Assembly (NCBI RefSeq): GCF_016545825.1
Contig: NC_052613.1
Coordinates: 11,160,001 to 11,224,000, forward strand
DNA from: Eucalyptus grandis
Lineage: Eukaryota; Streptophyta; Magnoliopsida; Myrtales; Myrtaceae
Reading direction: 5' to 3'
DNA length: 64,000 bases
Below, piece by piece: positions 1-9,479 of the stretch. The translations under genes were made by a program, and so were the position numbers. The notes under the pieces were generated by a model. It did not search any database and had not been told where the DNA came from. It worked only from the letters and a program-made list of their open reading frames with translations. Position 1 is the first letter of the stretch, and each line of letters opens with the position of its first letter.

Positions 1-182
1 TAAAGGACCAATAAACCACTCAATGCATCATGCCCCACACTCATCACAAACATAGCATAACACATGTTCATTAAAGCATCCATGCACAATTTACCTTGTT
101 ATCATGCACATGTCATCATACCTCATGTACATACATCATCATATAGTCATTATCATCATGTCATACACTTACCTTCATCATG

Positions 183-400
183 TCACATGTATCATTATGC
201 CATAGATGCACATACATCCATGCACTCATCATCATCATGCATCCATGCACATATCATCATCATATCACATGTACCATCATGCCATAGGTGCACATACATC
301 CATGCACTCATCATCATATATCACATGTACCATCATCATTACCATGCATCCATGCACTCATCATCATCATATCATGCATATACCATCATGCATAATTCAA
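183..400. repeat. CATCAT-rich imperfect tandem repeat
   Basis: The phrase tcacatgta(t/c)cat recurs at 183, 265 and 321, giving units of about 82 and 56 bp. They are built from CATCAT, 'catccatgcac' and 'gtgcacatacatcc' blocks. The array is open in plus-strand frames, which explains the His/Ser-rich spurious ORFs. It lies in the tail of the minus-oriented LTR. Confidence 0.75.
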
Positions 401-2135
401 TTTCAATTTCTCAATTTCATCATTTCATTTTGAACCGCCACATTTCTCTTTCCCAGGACAAATGTTTGAATCCCACATTCATCACTCGCACCCCACCTGG
501 CATCGCGAGAACCATCCAGCACAATACTTGCTGGGCATTCGACACAATACCTGCCCAGCATCTCGTACCCCAACTGGCATCACGAGGCATCCCCTGGCTC
601 AATACCAACCAGGCTTCCGGCACCCCCACTCTCCAGGCATCTCGAAACTCCCAGGACCCTCCGGCATTCGGCCATTCCAGGCCACCGGGCAACCAGCCGT
701 ACCCTTCTAGCCAGGAATCCCGACACTCCCGGGGCATCGTCGGCTCACACCTCCGACGGCCTTCTCACTTATCTCAATTCACATCTTCAATTATAGTTCA
801 ATTTTAACATGGCATGTGATGTGATGGCAATCAAGATCATTTTCATCCTTTGATTCATACATGCATCTCCAATCATCATCATACATGCAGCAAGACACAA
901 TCATTCCTAACAATACAATTTAGAAAAGTCCATTTATCATGCCTTTTTGAAGTTTACTAAATTCCAGCTTGTACCATTTTAAAAAACATTTAAAAATTAA
1001 ATATCCATATGATTCTCAAAAATCATGAAATCAAGACATATGATAGACAAGACAATAAGATAACAATTTCATGAAAAACACATGTCCAAAAGAGTTTCAC
1101 ACAAGAAGATATAATTCACACAAATACAGCATGTAATTTCGGATAGAAACAGATTGCGCAGTTTTTGAAATAATTCGATTAAAATACCTGAATGACCTCC
1201 GAAAATTACGAAATTTTACCAGGTTATAGTTACGATACTAAAGTATATTTTTCATGCAGACATCTAGGCCAGATTCGTTCTAGATAATTTTATATAGGCG
1301 TCCTAAGCTCCTGATTCTAGCACCGAAACGTCCAGTATAGCTATCTCCGAAATATCGAGTTTTCACCCACTTATTATTTTTCGTTTCTTCTGAAATTTTG
1401 ATATGTTTTTCTTCAAGAGGTCCCCTACAACTTTCATCAAGGAATCTAAGTGAAATTTCCAAATAATAGTCACCATATAGGTCTAGGAAGTCTCGGGTGT
1501 CCAGTACCGTGTTTCCAGATTTACCGTCTTCAAGAGAAAGTCGATTCACTAGGCTACACTTGCTCATTTTACCTCAAATTTGAGTATGTTAGTCTTTAGG
1601 ATGTTCTCTACAAGTTTTATGAAGAAGTCGAAGTGATATTCTCGGTAAAAAGCAACATGCAACCCACAAAACCACCAAAAGGTCAGTAAAGCAATTTCAG
1701 ATCTAGTGTCTTCATAGAAGAAGAGTTTCACCCCTTAAATATTATCCATTTTGTCTCAAATTTTAGTATGTTATACTTTGAGATGTTCTATACAACTTTC
1801 ATGAATAATTAGAAGCCAAAATCCAACTCTAAACACGCATGCAAGCCTCCACAAGTTTCTGGGTCAGGCGGTATACACGAAATCAGCAAGCTCTTTCAAG
1901 AACAAGTCACACTAGCTTCGGTTCCTTACCTCTAAACACCCAAGATTCAACACCATTTCAACCACACATGCAAGACACACATGCAAGAGTAGAAAATGGA
2001 TCCTAACTTGCCTCTAAAATCAAGCGGACGGCGGCACACGGATGGCACACGGACGGCGACGGGTGGACGGACGGCGAACGGACGGCGTGCGGGCGAGCGG
2101 CTCCTTTTCTCTCTCGGCTCCTCTCTTTCTCTCGC

Positions 2136-2137
<2 letters not shown>

Positions 2138-2174
<37 letters not shown>
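2138..2174. repeat. (CT)n microsatellite
   Basis: Uninterrupted CT dinucleotide run of about 37 bp inside the LTR. On the minus strand it is a GA run just downstream of the presumed LTR promoter, a common place for GA tracts in plant promoters and 5' leaders. Confidence 0.95.
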
Positions 2175-2177
<3 letters not shown>

Positions 2178-2769
2178 TGGATGGCAGCCCTCAACCGGCC
2201 ACTCTCCCTCTCTTTTATTCCCCCTAAGCCACAATCATTAGCAATGATGATGTGCCTCTCCTCAAGCCAATGCATGATCTACACTTGGCAATTTGAGAGA
2301 GACACATGGCCTTCTTCATGCAAAGATGGGCCTCATTCTCGGCTGGGCTTTGGGCCAGCAAATGGGCCGGTCGACAGCCCCTCCTTGGCTCCAATGGGCC
2401 GGCCATTTGGCCCACCAAGAGTCCAAGCTATTGGGCCTAAGGCCCAAACCTAATTAAACCCTAAAATTTTCCTTTAAACACTTTTAATTCTTTCTTTTAT
2501 AGGCTTCAAGTTTTCAATTTTTACATGGCCAAAATCTTGTAACATTTTATCTATAGGAATTTAGTCTATGAGGTGCATAGCCAAGAATAGATTATTCTCA
2601 TTAATTTATCCCATAATACTAATTTCAAAAATTCATGAACACAAAAGCATATATCACTTAGTCTTAAGAGAAAACTAATGGCTAAAACATAGACCATAAG
2701 TAATTTCATTACCTAATTATGGGCTTTAATACACCTTAGAGCTTGTCTTGAATTTTTGGGATGCCACAA

Positions 2770-3760
2770 CTAGAAAGTCAGTGAGAGTAAAATTTGTTTT
2801 ATTGTGCTATATGTGGATAATATTCTACTTGCAATCAATGATCATGGGATGCTACATGAGGTGAAACAATTTCTCTCTAAGAGTTTTGATATGAAGGATA
2901 TGGGTAAAGCATCTTATGTCATTGGGATTAAGATCTATAGAAATAGATCTCGAGGAATTTTAAAACTATCTCAAGAAACCTACATCAATAAGGTCCTAGA
3001 GAGATTTCAGATGAAAGATTGTTCACAAAGTATAGTGCCTATTGTGAAGGGTGATAATTTCAATTTGAACCAATGCACGAAGAAAGATAAAATAAAATAA
3101 AATAAAAATGGGACAAATGAATAACATTCCATAAGCTTTTGCTGTTGAAAGCTTGATGTATACTCAGGTTTGCACTCAACTAGACATCGCTTTTGTTGTG
3201 GGAATGTTGGGAAGATATCAGAGTAATCCAGGTATGGACCACTAGAAAGTTGCAAAGAAAGTGATGAGATACCTTCAAGGTGCCAAAGGTTACATGCTTA
3301 TGTATAAACAAACTGACAACTTGGAAGTAGTTGGATATTCGGATGTGGATTTCGCAGGTTGCGTTAATTCTTGAAAATCAATATTTGGATACATTTTTAT
3401 GTTAGCCGGCAGAGCCGTATCATGAAGAAGTGTGAAGCAAACTTTGATTGTTATTTCCACTATGAAGACTGAGTTCATTTCTTGTTTTGAGGCTACCTCA
3501 CATGGTGTATGATTGAAGGGTTTCATTTCTAAGCTTAGAATTGTTGATTATATTTTTAGGCCATTAAGAATATATTGTGACAATTCAGTTGCAGTTTTTA
3601 TGGCTAAAAATGCCAAAAGTAACGATCGAAATAAGCATACCGACATCAAGTATTTAGCCATAAGGGAATGTGTTAAGGAGAATAAAGTAATCATAGAACA
3701 CGTTAGCACTGAATTAATGATAGCTGATCCTTTCAACCAATAAAGTATAAGGATCATGTA
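2770..3760 (+). pseudogene. Copia reverse transcriptase/RNase H remnant
   Basis: Translation gives the C-terminal part of a Ty1/copia polyprotein. First comes KVSESKICFIVLYVDNILLA, where the family active site is YVDD; here the second Asp is Asn. Then come FDMKDMGKASYVIGIKIYR and QETYINKVLERFQMKDC. After a stop near 3098 the frame continues with RNase H blocks: YTQVCTQLDIAF, KKVMRYLQGAKG, GYSDVDFAGC, IYCDNSVAVFMAKN and HTDIKYLAIRECV. Everything upstream (gag, integrase, early RT) is missing and replaced by the LTR ending at 2769. Several in-frame stops and the lost catalytic Asp show that it is dead. It belongs with the 3' LTR at 5047-5476. Confidence 0.9.
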
Positions 3761-3999
3761 ACTAGTGTGGGAATAGGTCCCATCATGTGATTTGTCGTCA
3801 TATGGACGATTATTATTGTATGCAACTATTATTCGGTTGTAATGTTGATTCTCAATATTGGTGTACTAATTCTGTTGTTTATGAAAATAATATTTATCCT
3901 TAGTTCTGGAATAAACATAGGATTTATTTATTAAGATGTGTTGTCACATATAGGCTGACATTAAAGAAATAAGATGCATTATGATTCATGGAAGATATT

Positions 4000-4913
4000 G
4001 GGATAAGTACACTAATGGTGCCAAAAGTTGTGTACGGCGCTCACTTTGGTGCCAAAAGTTTCTGTCGGATCACTTAAGTGCCAAATCGGAGGAAAAACAC
4101 TCACTTTGGTGCCACCGGCGAAAGATTCCGACCTCCGGCGAAAGATTCCGGCCAAAATGATTTTTAAAATAAAAAAAAATTGATAAGCCTTTAAATGACG
4201 TCGTTTTCGGTCCTCCTTAAGAAAACGACGTCGTTTTGCCGTCCTACGTGGATGGCTTCATGGAAACGACGCCGTTTAGCTCACATGGGGAAGAAATTAG
4301 GGTTTCGGCGAGGTCGAAGCCATGGCCGTCGTCGGGGTTGAAGTTGCGGCCGCCGAGTGGCCATCATCGAGGTCGGGGTCGAGGTCGGGGTCGAAGCTAC
4401 GGCCGTCGAGTGGCCATCGTCGGGGGTCGGGGTCGGGGTCGGGGGGGTTTGAGCCGCGGCCATCGAGTGGCCATCGTCGCGGTCGGGGTCGAGGTCGAGG
4501 TCGGAGCTACGGCCGCCGAGTGGCCATCGTCGGGGTCGGGGTCGGGGTCGGGGTCGGAGCCACTGCCGTTGAGTGGCCATCGTCGCGGTTGGGGTCGAGG
4601 TCGGGGTCGAAGCCATGGCCGCCGAGCGCAAGGACCGTCGAGGACGGCGACGGCCGGAGATTAGGGTTTTGAATTGGGGGAGACACCAAACGGCGTCGTT
4701 TTGGTGTTTGGATGCTGACTCAGCTCTCCGACGAGCCACGTCGGCGTCAAAATTAATAAAAAAGGCCACGTCGGATTTCCGGCCAATTTCGTCGGAGTTG
4801 GCACCAAAGTGAGCGTTTTTCAAATTTTTTGGCACTTAAGTGATCCGACGGAAACTTTTGGCACCAAAGTGAGCGCCGTACACAACTTTTGGCACCATTA
4901 GTGTACTTATCCC
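4000..4913. mobile_element. Non-autonomous Mutator-type (MULE) element with 9-bp target duplication
   Basis: The 914-bp element begins GGGATAAGTACACTAATGG and ends in the reverse complement of the same sequence. The terminal inverted repeats are about 113 bp, nearly identical over the outer 85 bp. The 9-bp sequence GAAGATATT lies on both sides (3991-3999 and 4914-4922). Long TIRs plus a 9-bp duplication are the signature of Mutator-like elements. There is no transposase. The interior carries aaacgacgtcgtttt-type palindromes (near 4220 and 4690) and a GC-rich 53-bp minisatellite. It landed in the 3' untranslated part of the copia element, so it is younger than that element. Confidence 0.93.
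4338..4640. repeat. 53-bp GC-rich minisatellite inside the MULE
   Basis: The core gagtggccatcgtcg occurs at 4355, 4408, 4465, 4518 and 4571, with a degenerate sixth start at 4624. The spacings are 53, 57, 53, 53 and 53 bp. Each unit also contains a nested ggtcgg hexamer run. Because 53 is not a multiple of 3, successive units are read in different frames. Several frames stay open on both strands and give Arg/Gly-rich peptides (GRGRGRSYGRR). I treat those ORFs as by-products of composition. Confidence 0.92.
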
Positions 4914-5046
4914 GAAGATATTACTCACTCTTAGAGGACATGTCACTATGATCCATATGTTTTGTTTCTTTTCTTAAATAATAAAGTTTTTGGTGGATTT
5001 GGTTGGATAATCTGTATGATGAAAATGTTAGGATCAAGTGGGAGAA

Positions 5047-5059
5047 TGTTATACATACA

Positions 5060-5095
<36 letters not shown>

Positions 5096-5115
5096 TGTAT
5101 ATGTATATATATAAT
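5047..5115. repeat. (CATA)n/(TA)n microsatellite at LTR start
   Basis: About eleven copies of the tetramer ATAC, then an alternating TATATG/TATA stretch, directly after the first bases of the copia 3' LTR. The array probably expanded inside U3. Confidence 0.9.
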
Positions 5116-5476
5116 GTGATTTCTCATTTTCAAAGTCATGTTTTCTCTTTAAAGTAGCGATTATTCCACATGTATTCCCACATGTAGTTTTTTCACACTC
5201 CATACCTCTTCATGACAACTGCTCATTTGATAACCATCTTGATAGGAGACAGTATATAAAAAGAATGATCATTCATTTCTTAAGAGTAATCACAAGGTCT
5301 AACGCAAACTCTTTCATTTGGAATACACCATCAATACACGAGGGGATTGGGTTAATAGAGTGTGCCTGATATTTTGCTAAATCTCCGTGAATTTCAGACA
5401 AACGCAATTTTGAACAATGGCTAGAGGTTTGTTTAGATTTGGTCATGTTTTCCGCATATGATTTTTATGTCTAACA
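5047..5476 (+). mobile_element. Copia 3' LTR
   Basis: This 430-bp LTR starts TGTTATACATAC directly after the purine tract and ends ...TATGTCTAACA, an imperfect inverted TGTTA/TAACA pair. It has a TATA box (agtatataaaaag, about 5249-5261) and a downstream leader-like stretch, as expected for the U3/R part of an LTR promoter. The matching 5' LTR is not in the window. Confidence 0.75.
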
Positions 5477-5774
5477 ATTGCATGAACAAAGAAATCATCT
5501 TGCATGACAGTGGGATATGCCTTAGAAGGAGAAACGTTAAATCTCAATTCCCCTGAAGTCAATGAAGGATTTGGTTGCTAGAATTGCATTTTGACATCCA
5601 AACGTCAAATTTGCCAAAAATTTTAACACATCCTCATTGACAAAACACAAATTTTTGAGGTTATTATGGTTTCCAAGAGTCATTTAGGTATAGATGCCAT
5701 ACCTCTCAAAGAAATCAAAATTTATGACTAAAAGTGATTCCCTCACAAGAGATGAAATGGACCTCCATGCTTAT

Positions 5775-7010
5775 TGTAATGACCGGCTCAATGAGGGTAG
5801 GGAGTGTCGCTTGGTTCAAAGGGCCTAAACAAGAAGTAGCTCTTGCCAAGATTTGAGAATAGTGAAAGGGGTATGAATGAATCGAATTGTACATCGAACA
5901 TAAAGAATGATTTTGGAATATATATGTGAAAACTGAAATTAACTCATAGATATGCCTTTTGACGTAATAGTAATATATAGCTTTGGAACTCCAAATTTAA
6001 GTGTGCTGGTGGGAGCACTCCCAATATGCGTAATCTCTTAAGAAGATGCTTACCTGTATGATAAAGGATAAAATTATGATACTCGATATGGGATGGGTCA
6101 AAGTGGACAATATCTCCCTGAGTTAATATAAGGATATCACATTATGGTGTTAGGCGAGACCCCATCCAGTAGGTATATGGTTCGAAAATAAATCACACAG
6201 AGACAAACCATGAGGCTCAATATGGGATGGGTTAAAGCGGACAATACCTCCTTGAGTTAATCTAGAGATGTCATAACATAATGTTAGGGTGGGACCTCCT
6301 CCAATAGGTGTATGGTTCGAGGATAAATCACACAAAAGCTGGTTTGAGATTGTAACGACCCAGTCATATAAGAGTAAAGAATGGTTGTTAGGGCTTAAGG
6401 GCCTGGACTAGGGGGTGTAAAACAGATTGCCCAAATTGGGAACCATCCGGACCAGATCTAATTGGTCAGTTTTGTCCAATTCTTGGGAATGTCGATTTGG
6501 TTCTCGGTTCCTAAAAGTGGAACCAATGTCCAGGCGATTTAATTCCCAATTTCAAGAGGAAATCAAACCGGACTGACTATATATACTTTTTTTTATTATT
6601 TGTTAAAAAAAAGTAACCGACTTTAAAAAAAAAAAAAAAATGTTCATACAGCATCAAGTAGTGGAAAGAAAAAATGACTTGTTTCATTGGACCAGACCGG
6701 TCCAGGAACCAATAACCCCTAGCTTGGACAAGGAGCGGCTCCCGGTAGGGTTCTAGGATGGTGAAAGGGACATGAATGAACTAAACTATGTACTAAACAC
6801 GGGGAAAGAGATTCTTGAATATATATGTAAAAACAAAAAATAATTAAAGGAGGACCTTTTGATGTACTGGTAATACTTAGCTTTGAAACGCCTAGGATAA
6901 ATGACTTCCTAGAAAGGTGCCCACTTGTACTTCAAAGGACAAAAGCGTGAGGCTTGAAATATGACAGATCAAAACAAACAATACCTCAATGAATTAATTC
7001 AGGGATGTCA
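5775..7010 (+). mobile_element. TRIM-like element: two direct LTR-like repeats around a short interior
   Basis: Two alignable units start TGTAATGACC (5775) and TGTAACGACC (6351) and end ...ggatatcaca (6141) and ...gggatgtca (7010). After removal of a 313-bp MITE from the second, both are about 340-370 bp. They share successive blocks: gggcctaaacaag / gggcctggac, gtgaaaggg, gaatatatatgt, ccttttgatgta and acaatacctc. The 209-bp interior (6142-6350) opens with tggtgttaggcgag, a degraded match to a tRNA-Met primer site. It then holds a second, diverged copy of the 'atatgggatgggt(c/t)aaag' end of the repeat. Short LTR-like repeats, a tiny interior and no coding capacity fit a terminal-repeat retrotransposon in miniature. 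No clear target duplication is visible, so an ordinary tandem duplication of a solo LTR remains possible. Confidence 0.5.
6409..6721. mobile_element. hAT-type MITE with 8-bp target duplication
   Basis: This 313-bp element starts TAGGGGGTGT and ends ATAACCCCTA, giving short imperfect TIRs. It is flanked by GCCTGGAC (6401-6408) and GCTTGGAC (6722-6729), an 8-bp duplication with one mismatch. The interior carries gggaacc/ggaccggtcc-type phrases at both ends. An 8-bp duplication with a TAGGGG terminus points to the hAT superfamily. It interrupts the second LTR-like unit. Confidence 0.85.
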
Positions 7011-8285
7011 CCCATATAGCAGTAAATTCAGTCTTTTCCCTTCTTTCTTTCATGCCCTACTTGCTCTAGATAGAGCTACACTAATCCAACTTAACTTCCT
7101 CTAATCTTGATAGTGCTTTCGTAATACGTTAAGCAGAGATGAGCGATAGCTTTTTGCTCACTCTTGCGACCGTGAAGGTGTGGTTCGTCTTCTATTTTGA
7201 TTGATCAAAAGTAGATAGTATGTTTATAAAGGAAGCTTGATCAACATATGTTTTTAAAATTCGAATTTTTACAAATGACTGTCCGACTTTCTATCATTAG
7301 AGTTTTAAGGCGCTCTTTAGACGGGAAGAGGGTGAAGCCAGAAGCTCGCCTGTAAGTCCTAGGCGAGCATGATTCACGGGTGGATTCAGAACGGAACTAG
7401 TTGGACTTGAAAGTGGGATCTTTGGAACTAGATGCGCTCATTATCATCCTTTTTGCCGGCCTCCCCATCGTCATCAACTTCCTATTCATCACAATTTTCT
7501 TGTCATGCACGGTGTTCTCTCCACCGCTTGCTTCTTTGGCTTCCGTTCCCAAAAGTTGATAATGTGGGAGGCGCAGCATTTTCCAAAAAGTAGTGAGTAC
7601 AGAGCTGAGAGATAGCCCTTGTGTGGTTGGCAATAACTATTGAGTTATAACCATCACGGCACCTCGAAAACGCCCAAGACAATGCTGAGTTGAGCCTTTT
7701 CCACAAGAAGAGACATTTCTCCAATATCGTTGCAAATGATAACAAATGAATTGCTGACAAGAACACAATGAAATTGAATTGAGCTTTTCGCATACCGAGG
7801 AGGATTAGGGTTGATCAATTCCTACTCCGATCTGAAACCCACCTAGGAATCGGGAACCAAAATAGAGGGAATGCAGGAACCCGAGGAAACCTTCATCTCG
7901 CTTTGGCACTTTGCCAACAAGGTGAGGCCCAACGGTAAGAGCTCGCTGCAGGACTCGCTCGACAAATTCTTCTGCAGCGTGAACTTGTGCAGGCCTTGCT
8001 GGGACCCTGCACAAGGCGAGCTTGGAGAAACCTGAGAAGCTCATGACAAGCAAAACCAAAAATGAACTCGAAGAAATAGAAACTTTACCTAAATTGTGAA
8101 CGACGAAGCTCCAGGAGGAGAGAGAGACAAGGTAACAGGGACCAAATGAAGAGGGACTACTCTTGTGAGCTGAGTGGGAGCGAGAGGGATGGGAAAGAGC
8201 CGAGAGGGAAAGGCGTGAAGGGCATAGAGGAAACTGGAAAGAGAAGGAAAGACTAAAGTAAAGAGCATCAGGGTTTCTTTCTTTA
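7011..8285. other. Intergenic stretch with unassigned short open frames
   Basis: No recognisable gene. Minus-strand open frames at 7503-7793 and 7805-8059 are less AT-rich than the surroundings. The second, starting near 8059, encodes VPARPAQVHAAEEFVERVLQ and LTVGPHLVGKVPKRDEG. The plus strand of the same segment is also open (MQEPEETFISLWHFANKV from 7873). I cannot place either in a family. The segment could be an old gene fragment. Purine-rich DNA (gagagagacaagg) follows at 8115-8270. Confidence 0.3.
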
Positions 8286-8289
8286 AAGA

Positions 8290-8470
8290 TTTTCAGATAT
8301 AAAAATAAGAATAAGAATAATCAGTCTAATCCGGACGGTCCGGAGGACGACTCCACTCCTAGATACACAAACCAAACTAAAAATCACCGGTTCCAATTTA
8401 TTGGAGCCAGAAACCGAACTAATCCCTCCGAGAACTGCCTGGTTCAGATGGGTCATGTTGCTCACTTCTA
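8290..8470 (-). mobile_element. Probable second, diverged copy of the hAT-type MITE, inverted
   Basis: On the minus strand this reads TAGAAGTGAGCAACATGACCC, then aaccggt- and ccggaccgtccgg-type phrases, in the same order as in the element at 6409-6721. The left end is diffuse and no 8-bp duplication could be matched. Confidence 0.45.
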
Positions 8471-9479
8471 AGGAAGGATGCAACTGATGCAACTATAGAA
8501 TCGAGTGGCCATAAGTCGAAAGGATGCCACTATCGGATCTCATGGCCATTTGCAACAAAGCTAAGCTTAATCCGATTCATGTGCGAAACTTCACCCACAA
8601 CAGCAACCTAAATCCTGAAGGATAAGCTCATCCTCCATCTCCAATTTATACTCCAACCAATGAAGAGAGACTGACAGCGCCATTACAAACCTATGACGTC
8701 TTCCAAATTAAGAACTGTCTTGAAAGTAGCAAGATCTTTTGTGCTACTGGCATAAAACTAGACACGCATCCACAAAAGTATTTACAGCCTAGTCTTTAAT
8801 GTGGTACCTTCATTGAAACTACGCAGAATTCGGGAACTAAGATAGGAATAACACTAAAATAACGTTCAGAGGTTGAAAGATGATCACTATGCATCATTTC
8901 AGGAAAATATAGATGCCTTTACCAAAAGTCAATACTATACAAATATCAAAGCATACATGCAACGGATCACTTTCATGGAGAAAGTCTGAAGAAATGCTTG
9001 GCATGACAACAATCACTAAATAGTTTCTTTCTCACACAAGTAAATAAGTAAACATGCAAACAAAAGAGCATAATTCAGCTCTAAAAACAAGATTTTATCC
9101 ATTTGATTCTGAAGAAGGTAGCTTTCAATATTCCAGAGGCCTAAGCCAAGTTAAGGCCATGAAAAGAACATCATAAACAAGTAATTAATGTCTTCAAATG
9201 TTGGGAAAACTAGATTCTATGAAACCACCCCATGAAAAAGAATTCTTTGGCCATACTAGGAGGTCTTAGAACTTCAAGAAACGCAAACCTCCAGCATTTT
9301 TACCCTTTGCATGGGGTCATGGTCTAGCTTCAAATGGAAGAATGAAAACATTTAAAGATTCATTAATCCTGCCAAAATATCAGAATCCTCAAGCCATTTC
9401 ACGGTATGCATCTGTTTGTCTTCTCGGTCAAATTGAGTAGAGGACTAAGAAATGGTATAGGAAGATCTTTGGTTCCTTC
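8471..9479. other. Downstream flank and presumed 3'UTR of the RING gene
   Basis: AT-rich sequence without domains. The part nearest the stop codon (from 9479 downward on the minus strand) is presumably the 3'UTR, but no polyadenylation site can be fixed by eye. Confidence 0.4.

Larger units (their letters stand above)
1..2769 (-). mobile_element. Long gypsy-type LTR sequence, minus orientation, left end outside window
   Basis: Read on the minus strand, the segment opens at 2769 with TGTGGCATCCC, a start typical of long Ty3/gypsy (Tekay/Del-like) LTRs. It then holds a promoter-like zone with an AATAAAAG box near 2213-2222 and a CT/GA run. Next comes a stretch (about 900-1900) in which phrases like 'acaactttcatgaa' recur, and finally a tail rich in 'ggcatcccctgg'-type phrases (480-730). 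No gag or pol domain is seen. The plus-strand boundary at 2769/2770 falls directly against copia reverse transcriptase sequence, so this LTR probably cut that element. The left end is not visible, so LTR, solo LTR or part of a whole element cannot be told apart. The ORFs at 64-807 and 1280-1567 have no family resemblance and are taken as chance. Confidence 0.45.
3761..5046 (+). mobile_element. Copia 3' untranslated region with polypurine tract
   Basis: The non-coding stretch between RNase H and the 3' LTR runs from 3761 to 3990 and resumes at 4923; a Mutator-type element sits between. It ends in aagtgggagaa (5036-5046), a typical copia polypurine tract directly before the TGTT start of the LTR. 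The 1250-bp spacing is explained by the 914-bp insert. Confidence 0.75.

Noticed and set aside
64..807. 247-codon His/Ser-rich plus-strand ORF
   Set aside because: It follows from the CATCAT repeat and from LTR sequence read in the wrong sense; no domain.
1280..1567. 95-codon minus-strand ORF
   Set aside because: It lies in the LTR; related phrases recur nearby out of frame; no family.
4236..4835. Long Arg/Gly-rich ORFs on both strands
   Set aside because: They lie wholly inside the MULE and its 53-bp repeat and are open in several frames because of GC-rich composition.
6300..6320. 'tatggttcgagga' as a pol III B box
   Set aside because: It occurs in the repeated interior of the TRIM-like element without an A box; no tRNA fold.
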